DNA of 64,000 nucleotides from Epiperipatus broadwayi. Its lineage: Eukaryota > Onychophora > Udeonychophora > Euonychophora > Peripatidae. A program made the translations under genes and the position numbers. The notes under the pieces were generated by a model. The model was given only the letters and a program-made list of their open reading frames with translations, was not told the DNA's origin and made no database searches. The stretch lies in contig JAQFVV010012420.1 in the NCBI GenBank assembly GCA_028023455.1, forward strand, positions 3,844,001-3,908,000, given 5' to 3'. Shown here in pieces: positions 1-11,380 of this stretch; the stretch's first letter is position 1; each line of letters starts with the position of its first letter.

Positions 1-426
1 TAGTGATGCTCTTTATTACTTGTTCTATTTTTTATTTCCCCTTGTGGAAATGGCTATAGCTTACTAATTAGATTGCTTTATTTATGATTCATATATCTTA
101 ACCTTTTCACTTTCAAGCAGCCATATTGAATATTTAAAAAAATTATGCTAAACCACAAATTTTATCATAACTTTAAGTTTTATTAATAAAAAATGACATA
201 ATAAATATTGTTTTAAAGATTAAGCACCAAAGAATGTAATTAAACTGAAAAAAATATAGTCATTGATATTCAAAGTAATAAAGAAAAGAATAAAAGTTAA
301 TATTTCTAATAATTATTTTCATATTATTTTATAAATCCTAAATTATCATGCATACAACTTAAAATTATATTTTTGTTAGTAGGTTAGTTGGATTCATCAT
401 AAAATTTCTAAAAAATTAGTATATAA
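1..426. other. AT-rich intronic sequence, nothing recognised
   Basis: No coding potential or recognisable repeat is seen. The last eight bases (419-426, GTATATAA) are the left target-site duplication of the large TIR element that follows. Confidence 0.5.
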
Positions 427-519
427 GATAATAGTATGAATACTGAACCCTATTGTCTGATGGCACTCTTTTTCACCCAATTCACATAATATTATGGTAA
501 AAGTTTTTTTTTTTTGTCG

Positions 520-960
520 ACGACAGTAAACCACCAAAGGTTTTTTTTTTTGTTTTTAATAAACAAATATTTTGTTTTTAGATCGTCTAAGGGTGTTGGT
601 TTGTTTGTAAATTAACGACTAACTATCAGTAGGTTTCTTTACATAATATACTTACGGTAAACCAAATGTTTTTTTCATACGTTCTTTTATATTTTTTTTT
701 TGGTTCGTTTTTTTAAGAAACAAACCCTTTGTTTTTAGATGTCTAGGGGTGTTGGTTTGCTTTTGAATTATCGATTAACGCTCCGTCGGTTTGTTTACAC
801 AAAAATACGGTAACAAACACTTTGTTGTTTTTAGATGGTGGAGGGGGGGATTCTTGTTTGCTTTGAACTTATCTTCTTTTTTTTTTTTGGTTGATGTTTT
901 GATTTGCTGAAAGACTTCAACAATTCAGTACTTTTGAATAAACCAACACTTGGTTTTTTT
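520..960. repeat. Degenerate tandem repeats, about 130-155 bp period
   Basis: Three diverged copies share the order: a (G)GTAAACCA-type start (about 523, 656, 808), a T-run, 'aaacaaa..tttgtttttagat', then 'gggtgttggtttg' and 'aattaacg'. Each copy has drifted and has its own poly-T expansion. It lies just inside the left TIR of the large element. Confidence 0.6.
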
Positions 961-1220
961 TAGAGGGTGGAGGGGAGAGGGGTTGTTTTGATTTTGAATT
1001 GTCTTTTTTTTTTTTTTGTTAATTTATTACGAGGCTTTTTTTTCTTTCAAATCTTTATGCTACAGAAAGCTTTATATGATAGTGAAAAGTTCTTTCTTAA
1101 TTTTTTGGGCCTTTAATTTTAAAAAAAGATATAAACAGTTCATTTTTAAAGAACACTTTTTTTTTAAGCTGGGGGAGGTGGGGTGTCGAGGAAGGTTTGT
1201 TTTGATTTTTAAGCAGCCGT

Positions 1221-1269
1221 GCCCGGATTTCAGGCTTTTACCTTAAGGGTAAAAACCTGAAATCCGGGC
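1221..1269. repeat. GC-rich 49-bp hairpin
   Basis: The arms GCCCGGATTTCAGG and CCTGAAATCCGGGC are perfectly complementary. They continue inward through a near-complementary run of pyrimidines and purines to a TTAA centre. It is far more GC-rich than its surroundings and lies inside the 6.1-kb TIR element. Confidence 0.8.
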
Positions 1270-1556
1270 AAAGCCGCTTGGAGCGTTAATGCTAGACAAA
1301 ATCAATGAAATATAATGTTACCGGGCTGCCGCAACTTTGTCTTTTTTTAGACAAGGTTTTTTTTTTTCCTATTAAACAAATTTTGATATTCATTTTCGTT
1401 ACTTTTTATGGGTTTTTTGGAACCTGACTGACATTTTTTCAACAAATTTTGCTAATTGTATTTTTTTCTTTTTATCATTTGAAAAATTCGGACCATTTCA
1501 CGATGTTAAAAAATTTGTTTGAATCCCACCGCCGAAAAAATAGAATACAATTATTT

Positions 1557-2220
1557 GCGACTTGTTTAGAACTTAATTCTACCTTTCTTTCTTTTTTTTT
1601 GGCTTGACTAAATGGTTTTTTTTATTATTATTAAATTTACTTTTTTTTAAAAAACACAACTTGTTTTCACTTTGATTTAGATTGTTTGAATTAGCCTTTT
1701 TTTGGGGGGGGGCTACTACAAGAAACAGCTTTTTGAGCGGTGGACGGGGGAATTCGTACTGTTATTATTAACAAAAAGGCAACAAAAATAGTCAATTATT
1801 TTAACAGCGCTGAAAAAAGAGAATCAACTTTGGGACTTGTTTCGAATTTTGATTTCTTTTTGGTTGACGTAATTGTTTTTTCTTAATATTAAATCCAAAT
1901 TTACTTTTGTGTTTTTGCTGATTAAAAAATTGTTTTCAAACACCCACCCCCACACACTCGGAAAAAGAATTGTAACCAAAAAGTCAAGAATAACTTTTTT
2001 TCTTTTTTTTAAACAACTTTTTCTTTTCTCACTTTTTACTTTGATTTCTATTTCGTTCGAATTACCTTTTTTTTTTTTTTTAGCCTTCTACAATAAACTG
2101 CTTGGTGGGGGTGGGGGGGTATTTCGTAATTTGTTATTCTTAACAAAAAGTCAACCAAAGTCATTTATTTTAACCCCGTTGCAAAAAATTGAATCCCAAA
2201 TACTTGTCAATTTTTAATGA
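1557..2220. repeat. Two-copy degenerate tandem repeat, about 280-370 bp unit
   Basis: The segment from about 1557 ('cttgtttagaactt..') recurs from about 1837 ('cttgtttcgaattt..'). Both have a 'ggcttgac/ggttgacg' block, a 'tttgattt' block, a G-run, 'gttattattaacaaaaag' and a 'tttaac' block in the same order. The open frame across it comes from the repeats and has no protein similarity I recognise. Confidence 0.5.
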
Positions 2221-2726
2221 AATAAAAATCAACAAAAAAGGACACAAACTTTGGACTTTTTACAATTATTTATTCGATTTTATTGCTGTAATAAAAAGTG
2301 GACATTACGTGTGCCTGACAAAAAAAAAACAAAAACACAATCTCACACACTTTCTGTACTCGGCAATTCTGAAGAAAAGTTTCAAAATTGCACGTTCATC
2401 TAGTGGTCTCGAATATTTTCCCCACGCTGAAATGTGACTTAGCGTGTAAGCTTTGTAAAGCCTGTTCGAACATACACTGTGCCAATTTTTTACATATTAA
2501 CCTTTTTTTCGGGAAGGGTGGGGACCATATGACAATTATTAATAATTAACAACATTTTTTAAATCGAAATGACATTACTTCTATTACGGAAATTTGAAAA
2601 AGTCGTACAGCCTTGAAATTTAAACACCCTCAAGCGATACGGTAATCAGCTATGAATAGAACGAATACGCGTAAATAGCTTCGAAGCACAAAACAGGCCG
2701 TAATATTTTTGTGCAATGTCATGTAA

Positions 2727-2798
2727 AGCGACCTAGCTCAATGGGTTAATACAATACGTAAATGTTGTATTAGCCTGTAAGGCCGCTAAGGCTTTTAC
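2727..2798 (+). other. tRNA-like folded segment (A-box-like motif)
   Basis: AGCGACC is followed by TAGCTCAATGGG, which fits a tRNA/pol III A box. Next comes a strong hairpin (TAATACAA / TTGTATTA) in the anticodon-arm position, then GGCCGCT, which pairs with the first seven bases except at one position. No T-loop/B-box sequence is present and the D stem is poor, so this is at best a decayed tRNA-like element and not a functional tRNA gene. Confidence 0.25.
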
Positions 2799-2959
2799 CT
2801 CAACTTCTTTTTGGATTTTCTTTTTGAACATTTTATTATGTTACTACACAGTTCTTTATTAATAATATGCTGATGCGTTGCGGTGAAACTTTTTATGTAA
2901 TAATGTGTAGGCTTATTATTTTATTTTTTTTTGGTGGGGCCTTTTGAATAAACTCTTAA

Positions 2960-5600
2960 TCACTTTTTTTTTTTTTTTTTTTAGTATAATAAAATATTAC
3001 CTACTTTAACTGTTAATGAAACTTATCAAATATTACCTACCTACTCTATAATCATGTGAACAACAACAAGTTTCCTGTAAAATAATTTATTGAATCAAAA
3101 AGAAACGAAACTTTGGACAAGTTATGAACCAAAACAAGTAAAAAAAAAACGCCATTTTCGGAGGCATAAAAAACAGCTGCCAAATGTAACACACAAATAA
3201 AATAACAGGGAAGCCTCAAAGCTGTAAGTAACGGGATTTTGGAGCCTTCAAACCAACAACTTCCTTTATGCAGACCCACATAGGTACGCTTTCAGGAGTT
3301 TCTTTTTCTTGGATACCACAATATTATGCGTCCACTTGTGTGGCTGGCTGGCAATTCACTCAGCTTCGACCAATTTGGACAACTTGCAGATGACATTTAA
3401 CAATTCTCACACGGATTCGCACGTAAACGGGCATTTGCGCACGAAATCGGAAAAAACTCTGCTGAAAAGAACCTTTTCAAGTTGTGTGCAGTTCAAAAGC
3501 ATAGGGAAGCGTGTGTGACGACATGACAATTCTTAATATTGTACCGGTCGAAAACACACCATCTCAACTGAACGCAAGTCGAATCCAAACTCAGCTGAAC
3601 CAAACTGAATTCAAACCCAACTCACCAGCTCAGATTAGTAGAAATCGATGGCACAGTGCTATGTGCCAAGAAACTAGCTCAACGGTTGGTGAGGATTAGA
3701 GACCCCTGAACTGACACTAATATCGGATATTAATTTAACTAAAGATACTTTTAAGTCGAATCATATGTATATGTTCGGGTTGCCAACACAGACAGCAAGC
3801 ATTAACATTAAAATAATTATTGAATAAGATAATTAAGAAACTAAGAAATCAAGTGTGGTTAGAAAATATTTAATAATAATAGTTTGTTTTGTTGGAATTT
3901 TAAATAATGATTATATTAATTAATTCTAGTCCTTAAACAAAGTTTCTAATTATAATAAGAGTGGCAGTCCTTATTATATGCCAATGAATATTACACAATA
4001 TTTGAAAGTCTACATGTCTATGCCCCCAACAAGAAATTAAAGGCAGATAAAGGTATTCATTTGTAAAGGACATTATTACTCTAATTTTATACGAAAGAAT
4101 GTGAGATTTATTTTCACATTTGCAAATCCATTCATGAAGAGCGAGATACGTATTTAGGGCATAACTTTAGTCTTTATTGGAAAACTTATTTACTTGGATA
4201 TAACTGAGAATTTGTTCGACTTCAATTGAAATCACTTTATCACGAATTATGAGCATCAGCGGGCTTTACCGGAACAGAGAGGCAGCGGTGCTGATGAATT
4301 ATGAGCTATAAAATGAAATTGAAAGACAATAGCTAGTCGGTAATCTAAGTCCTATGGCGGCTTGTATTTCACAAGTCTTACTGCCCTTTGACTAATATGA
4401 ACAGGAGAGGAAGTGCTTTCTTCCTCGATAATTTAAAATAACAGAAATATTATCACCGACCAGCCTAACGGAGTGGAAGATGGCTCTATGTCAGCAACGT
4501 TCGAAGATGATGACTTGATAGTCATCTTTTGAATACTAAAACCCATTTTATTATAGAATGCTCTATGTGATGACTTGATCAAATAAATTAAAGTCAAACG
4601 AGCTTTTAACTAAAATTATTTTAAAGTATTTGTAAATCATATTAATTATGCCCAAACATCGTGCCCTTCCTGAATCTTAATAGCGAGTAACAGAAATTTG
4701 AATTAGAATATATTTCATTCCTTTATCGGCCCTTTTGCAATAAAACATTTTAAGATTATATATGAATAAATAAATAAATTAATTTTAGTGAAACGAGGAA
4801 ATAGCGGTGGCATAGATTAGAAACAGAGCTAATAATTTATCATTAGCCAATGATAAAAATAGCAATCATTTAATAATTTCTTTCGACTCGATGATTGATC
4901 GAACTGTATAAATCTAGTTCTAATGGGCGAGAATTAACTATCGGAATTAATCTTATATTACTTGTATAAGTCAAAGGAAACGAAGGAGATCATCGAGTCG
5001 AAGGATTATTGGCATATAATTAAAAATAACAACATTAATAAATTTACTCAATAAATATACATAATAAAATAAATGAATCGCCATCGTGAGAAAGGAAAGT
5101 TAAATTTAAAGACTAGAAGTTGAGAGAATTACGATATAATAGCATAAATAGAAGTAAGTTTACACATAGATTATTACGTTAAAGAATGAAAAGAGCTCTT
5201 AAAGGGAATGTAAAGTAAAGTTCGGAACTGGCCAGAAAGTTTAAGGTTCATTATGGAAATATATTACCCATTTTTTCCGGGGCTGGTTCCTTAGGTTACA
5301 CGTCCGAGTTGGTAAAAACGTAGGCACGCGCTCGATTGATTACTTGAACAGCATTTTATTTGATTTTGGCAGCCTGATTTTTCCGGAAAGAATTTAGCAG
5401 CTTCATTGAAGATTTTCAGGGGACTTCAGGAACCGTAGCCAGATTCCTGATGTTCTAGCCCTTTACCATGATCGAAATACTATTTAAATTTATCATTTTA
5501 TACGCATAGTTTACTGCACTTCTCTACAACAAAGATGGCTTCTCTTCTCCAAACTTTTCAGAGCTATTTATACTGTCCTCTGATGCCTTCAGGCTAGCGC
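2960..5600. other. Interior of the 6.1-kb TIR element, no identifiable gene
   Basis: Short open frames at 3309-3518 and 3511-3699 (+) and 3052-3279 (-) have no recognisable domains. The stretch has short inverted repeats (for example TTCGACTCGATGA near 4886 and its complement near 4990, and GCATCAGC/GCTGATG around 4252-4295). GC content is somewhat higher than in the flanking intron. Confidence 0.4.
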
Positions 5601-5662
5601 TTCTTTCATTATCAATGTTTTTAGATACATTCCTTCGATAAGGCTTTCAAACTCATTAACTT

Positions 5663-5692
5663 GAATTCATTTTCTAATTAGAAAATGAATTC
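5663..5692. repeat. Perfect 30-bp palindrome
   Basis: GAATTCATTTTCTAA is followed directly by its exact reverse complement, with no loop. It lies inside a larger imperfect stem formed by 5616-5640 and 5796-5821 (both carry a ACATTC.TTCGATAAG-type core). Confidence 0.9.
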
Positions 5693-6517
5693 TTAAAATC
5701 AGAAAATGATTTTAATTAGGAAATCCTTACATTTTAAATACTTATCTTTTTTCTAATTAATAAAACTTTACCTATTGTTTTTGGAAAGGGAAAATCTGAA
5801 AGCTTATCGAAAGAATGTAGCTTTTAATCAATAAAACTTTAACAAATTATTTAAAAATAAAATCAAACATTCCCGACGTAATGAAACTTTCAAACAATTA
5901 TATATATTTAAATATTTACAAATATATAGGCACAATCCACGCAGTTATAATATATAAATTCATGAATAATTCTATCATGAATTTATTAATAGAATTGATC
6001 AATTTAAATCTGAAACTAATTAATTTTAATACGCATCTATGAAATAAGTTATTCTTTATGGAAATTAGCGTGGATTGAACGTATAAAGCCCCATTGCATC
6101 GGAAATTTAAGGTTAGTATTAGGGTTTGAAATGGGTTTATGGCTAGATGTCATGAAGCTAGGATCGAACTCAGATCCGACTACTTCAATATGGAATATTA
6201 ATTCCACTTTTAAAAAATTTCCAACAATGGATTTTGCAGAATTTCGTCTCTTTCAAATACGGCCACCATCGAATCAGACCATAGCGAGAGTTCAAGAGCG
6301 TTCACTTGACGAATACTGTCACAATGCAATAGGCATAGTATTTCGTTATGTAATTGTAGAATACATTGCCCTCAGATGGCCTGTTACGGCTCAAGAAACA
6401 CCTCTTGTACTGTCAGCCGTAAGTTAAGGCCGCTAAAACAGTATATTGATGTGCATTTTGTGAAAAAGAGCGCTATCAGACATTAGGGTTCAGTATTCAT
6501 ACTATTACCGTATATAA

Positions 6518-8192
6518 TAATACCTAACCTAAGATAATCCATCACTTGTAAACTTCATAGAATAAAGACATTAGTACCTTTCATTTTTCTCAGTAGCCCT
6601 TCAAAAGGTATTTCCATACAGGGGTTTGCAATGTATAAGTCATTCCTAGTAACATCCCTTATAACAATTAGTTAATATTGATCAATAATTTTATAATTTG
6701 AATAGAATAATAAAGAACTTCAATACAGTTTGTAATTTATTAAAAAGTAATACTAAAATAGTCTCTACATACAAAAATAAAATAATAAAATAAAATAAAA
6801 AGTTAATGAAATACTAAATTCATTGTAGAGTTAAGCTTGAGATACATAAGTTTGTCGTTTATATATATTCTCTCAAAATCGTTACTTTTAGCATTTGCAT
6901 ATTTTTTACTATTATTAAAATGCAGATAAGAAATTATAGAAAAATCTAAATCAGGTCATTATATTTCCAAAATATGTTCATCTTTGTCTCATATCAATTA
7001 ATTCAAATACTCACCCAAATTCACATCATATCAAAAAATACAGATAATTCACGATATAAACATACACAATCACAAGCTTTTTTTTTTATGTTGGCTTCAA
7101 TAGTAATTTTTTCATATATATTTTTATCAATATATATATATGGTATATATGAATAAAATAATAATTAAAAAATATGCAGCTTTTTAATTTATATTGCAAT
7201 AGTCTATAATCAGCCTAAGTTTATGTACTGTCAAAATCATTACTTTTAGCATTTGCTTATTTTTACTATTATTAAAATGCAGACAAAAAATTATAGAAAA
7301 AAACTAAATCAGATCATTATATTTCCAAAATATATTTATTTTTGTCTCATATCATTTAATTCAAGTACTCCTAGCTCACATTATAGAAAAAAATGATAAT
7401 CACAATCTTTTTTTTTAAAGTTAGTTTCAATAATAATTTTTTTTTTATCAAATATATATAAAAAACAATAATTAAAAAACATATAATAAAATAATAATTA
7501 AAAAATATAGAAAAAAGTACTTATCATTAGGTCCTCAAAACGTTGTCTTCAAAATACAATGGAAAAAGTAAAACTTTTTACCGATATATTTTTCACGCTG
7601 AACTGTTCTCCAGTAACCATCAAAAAAATGAAAGGCAAAAAAATTTCAATCTACTTGATCACAAAAATTATTGTAAAATTTTTATTTTTTATCGTGGAAA
7701 AATAAAATTTACCTTTCTGGAAAGTAGAGGGAAAGATGGAAATGAAGGTGTAAAAAGCGCATACCTAGCCTGCGTAATTTCCGTTAATCTTAACCTCAAC
7801 CCAGATGTTTCTAATTTGAAAATCATTGCCCACATTGTGCGGGCGTAAACACGAAGAGATTAAAATTGTAATGACATAAAAACTATTGCAGGTCTTGTAC
7901 AAGTATTCATTTTACTCTATAGGTGAAAAATTAATCTTTGATTGCGATATCTTTTTTTTTTTTCTTGAAGCAGTAAAACGGAGTATCCTTAAAATGTAAT
8001 ATGTTGATTGTAATATATCTACTTCTGAAGATGATGGAATTCAAAAATTGCATGCATAATAAGAGCAGTAATTTATTATTTAAAAAACCATAAATATTTC
8101 AGGAAATGGAAAATATCAAATTATTGAAAGTTTAATTTACATGACAAAATAAAAAAGTGTAAATTAAGGAAGCTAGCAATTATTTAAATTCA
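6518..8192. other. Intronic AT-rich sequence with an internal duplication
   Basis: This is the intron tail before the first visible CNOT4 exon. It holds a direct duplication (6870-7141 and 7229-7462) and a 101-codon open frame (7543-7848) without recognisable features. I see no exon that could encode the RING or RRM of CNOT4. Confidence 0.5.
6870..7462. repeat. Diverged direct duplication of about 250 bp
   Basis: The segment from 'atcgttacttttagcatttg' (6879) to the T-rich/TATA-rich block near 7140 is repeated from 'atcattacttttagcatttg' (about 7239) to about 7462. The same order of motifs (attattaaaatgcaga, tcattatatttccaaaa, tttgtctcatatca, agctttttt) is kept, with small indels. Confidence 0.75.
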
Positions 8193-8338
8193 GACTATTA
8201 GTACAGTACATAGATGTGTTTAATATAAACTATTGTCTCAAAATGGTTTTGGAAATTTTATAATTAGACTATTAGTACAGTACATAGATGTGTTTAATAT
8301 AAACTATTGTCTCAAAATTGTTTTGGAATTTTTTTAAT
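8193..8338. repeat. 73-bp tandem duplication
   Basis: Two adjacent, almost identical 73-bp copies start at 8193 and 8266 (AGACTATTAGTACAGTAC...). They differ at a few positions only, so the duplication is fairly recent. Confidence 0.9.
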
Positions 8339-8596
8339 TATAAATTTTATAATTAATGCTTTAAATTCAAAGTTGTTTCTAGTCTAAGTTATTTTAATTA
8401 CCAGTGTAATATTTGTTATATGGGATTCACATGGATGTGTATAAACATAAAGATTGCTTGTTTAGCATAAAAAGTGTTTTGGTTTTTACTCAGCTCATTT
8501 ATAAGTCTTCCATTTTTAAGTGATGCTTAGTAATAATATTTTCTAAAGAAAATTTTATGTGTATAATATGTGTTGAGGAGACTTTTTTTTTTTTAG

Positions 8597-8664
8597 GATT
8601 GTATGTATTTACATGAATTAGGGGATGAAGCAGCAAGTTTTACGAAAGAAGAGATGCAACAAGG
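8597..8664 (+). CDS. CNOT4: CNOT4 exon encoding the end of the CCCH zinc finger (partial gene)
   Basis: CNOT4 is the RING E3 ubiquitin ligase subunit of the CCR4-NOT deadenylation complex. It acts in the cytoplasm in co-translational quality control. This exon follows a poly-T tract and AG at 8595-8596 and reads in phase 0. It encodes DCMYLHELGDEAASFTKEEM followed by QQG, which I recognise as the highly conserved segment after the RRM in animal CNOT4. The Cys and His are the last ligands of the C3H1-type zinc finger, so the other ligands lie on the preceding exon. The RING, RRM and start codon must be upstream of the window. The exon ends GG before GTTGGT, an atypical donor. The next exon completes the glycine codon (GG|A), which supports this boundary. 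Confidence 0.93.
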
Positions 8665-9409
8665 GTTGGTTTTTATTTTTTTACACATTAAATAAATTAT
8701 GTTAAAATATTTATGTAGCATATATAACATTTGGTATAATATTTTTAATATGTGTGTATTAACTATTATCTTTTTATATAAAAATAACAACTGATATTAT
8801 ATAGTGACATTTTCTACCTATATTATTTAAATATATTTATTATCTGCCTGGGAAACTTTTTTTTAGCCAAATATTGGCATAATTTTCAGCTTTTGATGTA
8901 GTTGTAATAAGTTTTGATATACATATCACTATTTGCATTACTTAATATGTAAGTATTGCTAGTAAATGAATTTTTAAATATCAGTTTGTTTTACACATTC
9001 TGAATCATGCCCAATCTTTTATGATCCTGGATCGTATCACTGTCATTCATCCATAGCCTCATTTTTTTAATTGTAGTATTGCTAGCCACTGCTGGGGTTT
9101 TGGGAAGTTTTTGAGGGGGGGGGGGTTGTTCGGAGAGGGGTGGAGGAGTTTGATTAAATATAACTGGGTTCAAGTAGCATATATATTTTGCAAATTTTTT
9201 GTACTACCTTTTTCTCAAGTCATGTCTGGATAGATTTTTTTTTTTTTCCGATCTAGTAATTGAACAAGAAAACATTCAATTTTTAATTATATATACATAA
9301 TTAAATCTTTGAAATTATGATCTAAAATTTTGTATATTCATATCACACACTTTAAAAGTGCTCACTTAAAATTTTGTACACAAATAAATAATTTCAATCT
9401 AGGATAATA

Positions 9410-10033
9410 GATGACTCTAGAATAGAATAATGTAGTGGATTATTGCTATTAATGCAATTTTAAATAAAAAATTGGAGCAGCTCATTTCATTTAAAATGTT
9501 TAATTCTCATTACTTTATCTATTAAAACACAAGCAACTCTATGAGCTATTGATTTTGTAAGATTATTGAAAAGAGTAGTAATCACTCAAAATTAATTTTG
9601 TAGTTTAGATAATAAGCTAAAAATCTTACCAAAACTTTCTAAATTCTTCAAAATCATGTAAAAGTCCTTACATATTTTAAGGACATGTAATTAGTTGTAA
9701 ATGAACTGAAAGTGCATCTAACCTTTTATTTATGATATCTTAAAATAGGTAAGGACTTGTACATGATTTTGAAGGATTTAGAAAGTTTTGATAAGATTTT
9801 TGGTTTGATCTTCATACTCCAAAGTTAATTTTGAGTTATTAAATTTTAGAAATCATATTCACAAATACTACTGGTTGTTTTTTTTTTAATATATAACTCA
9901 TGAAGTTAATTGTGTTATAATGAACAAAGTAATGGTAAATTAGACATTTTAAATGAAATAAAATATTCTATTTTTTATTTGTAAAATGCATTAATAGCAA
10001 TAATCCATTGCATTATTCTACGGTAGAACCATC
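9410..10033. mobile_element. Foldback MITE with TA target duplication (Tc1/mariner-like)
   Basis: Almost the whole 624-bp element is an inverted repeat. The left arm 9410-9685 pairs with the right arm 9738-10033 around a loop of about 50 bases. The ends read GATGACTCTAGAATAG and, in reverse, GATGGTTCTACCGTAG. Each end is bordered by TA (9408-9409, 10034-10035). It has no coding capacity. TA flanks and short similar ends fit a non-autonomous Tc1/mariner element. An RNA across it would form a long imperfect duplex. Confidence 0.8.
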
Positions 10034-11380
10034 TATATAAGCTTTATGAAGTTATAACTAGCAATGCCAATCAGATTACCAATCTAGTTTTTGGATGTTT
10101 TCTTCATTGTAGTTATTAAATGTAAGCTATAATTATAAATTTATTAAACGCTCACTATTATTTCAGTCCCTAGTGACGATTTTTTCAGACGCTCATTGCT
10201 AAGGTTTACAGCCTTGTTAAAACTATAAATGTAAGCTAGAAAAATCGTGATATTTTGATTCAAAGTAATTATAAACTAATATGTTGCTTAAAAATAAAAT
10301 TCTTTAAATAATTAATTTAATTTGACCTGAGACTAAAGTAATTGTTTCTTTAAGCTTTTAAGGATTTTTTTTTCCAATGATTTTTCTGAGTTGTGATAAA
10401 TATCAGTTATTATTAAATAAAATAAGTGGACTAATGAAAGGACTTGGAAATTCAGTTTTATGATGTGATTTGGATTGTGGTGTATATGTTTAAAAAAAAA
10501 TCTAACAAAGGGTTTTGTGGAGTATGCTGAATGATACAAAACTATAATATCCAAAACATAAAATTTTTATTGCTAAATCAAAACTTAAATATACATGAGT
10601 AAATAAACTGTATTCTTCTTACTCATTTTAATATGTGAACTTTAATATATTTTAGTTTGGTTTGTTAACATCTTTAAAATAAGTAGCAAATTTGAATCCA
10701 AAGTTCATCTTGGCCAATTTGAAGCTACATATAATGGATGCTTATGTTTTAGTCACTGAAATGTTGAATATAGATAAGTGTGCGCTTGAATCTTCTTAAA
10801 ATAGTATAGAGTGGATCAAAAGAATATTAGATATTAGTATCTTATAATTGTAAATCAATTATTGCATCTTGTAGTGCATACACTTATAGATGAAAGCATA
10901 ATTTGTCCTTTTAGCTGAAAGTATAATTTTAGTTGTATATCCTAACTGTATCTGAAAAGCAGAAAACTTTTAAGACAGAGTGAAAATTACCACTTGAATT
11001 CTAGTCGTGTAGTGGAACTAAGCAAAGATATAAGAAAAATATATCCACTTTGTATATTTTAAATAAATCGAAACACAAATAGAAGTAAACTTAGTTATAT
11101 TGAAAGATTTTGCTGTGCCCTTTCTTTTACTATGGTTTAGCTGTTGAGACACATAATAATGCAGAAGTTAGTATGGAATAATCAGGCTACTAATGTAATA
11201 GTTTTTTCTTATAATGAAATCCAGATACATCATTTTCCAAGGGGTTGGAGAAAATAAAGGGTAGAAGTAGAATTCTTTAAGACTTGTAGATAATAACAAT
11301 TCATTTACTAAACTCATCTAAAGCACAATTCATAATTTATAATACAAATCAGTCCACATCTATTACTTGCAAAACATATG

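Larger units (their letters stand above)
427..6509. mobile_element. 6.1-kb non-autonomous TIR DNA transposon with 8-bp TSD
   Basis: The two ends are inverted copies of each other. The left end begins GATAATAGTATGAATA, and the right end read in reverse begins GGTAATAGTATGAATA. About 46 of the first 50 bases agree, and weaker similarity runs to about 64. Both sides are flanked by the exact 8-bp direct repeat GTATATAA (419-426 and 6510-6517), which marks the element limits. Inside there are decayed tandem repeats (about 520-960 and 1557-2220), several nested hairpins and no ORF longer than 114 codons. None of the ORFs resembles a transposase, so the copy must be mobilised in trans or be dead. 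An 8-bp duplication fits hAT, P, Merlin or Mutator-type transposases. The GG-like terminus does not match the usual hAT start, so the superfamily is left open. Confidence 0.8.

Noticed and set aside
1016-2437. Overlapping open frames of 76-114 codons on the + strand
   Set aside because: They run through poly-T tracts and tandem repeats, giving Phe/Leu-rich peptides with no domain. They are best explained as chance openings in the TIR element.
6131-6427. 98-codon open frame near the right end of the 6.1-kb element
   Set aside because: The composition is protein-like, but no motif or family is recognised, there is no partner exon, and it ends just inside the TIR. It is not enough to call a gene.
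427-6509. Maverick/Polinton identity for the 6.1-kb element
   Set aside because: Those elements have 5-6-bp duplications, TIRs of hundreds of bases and polymerase/integrase genes, none of which is seen here.
7543-7848. 101-codon open frame upstream of the first visible CNOT4 exon
   Set aside because: It does not resemble the RRM or zinc-finger exon expected there, has no splice sites in the right phase and starts with a non-ATG codon.
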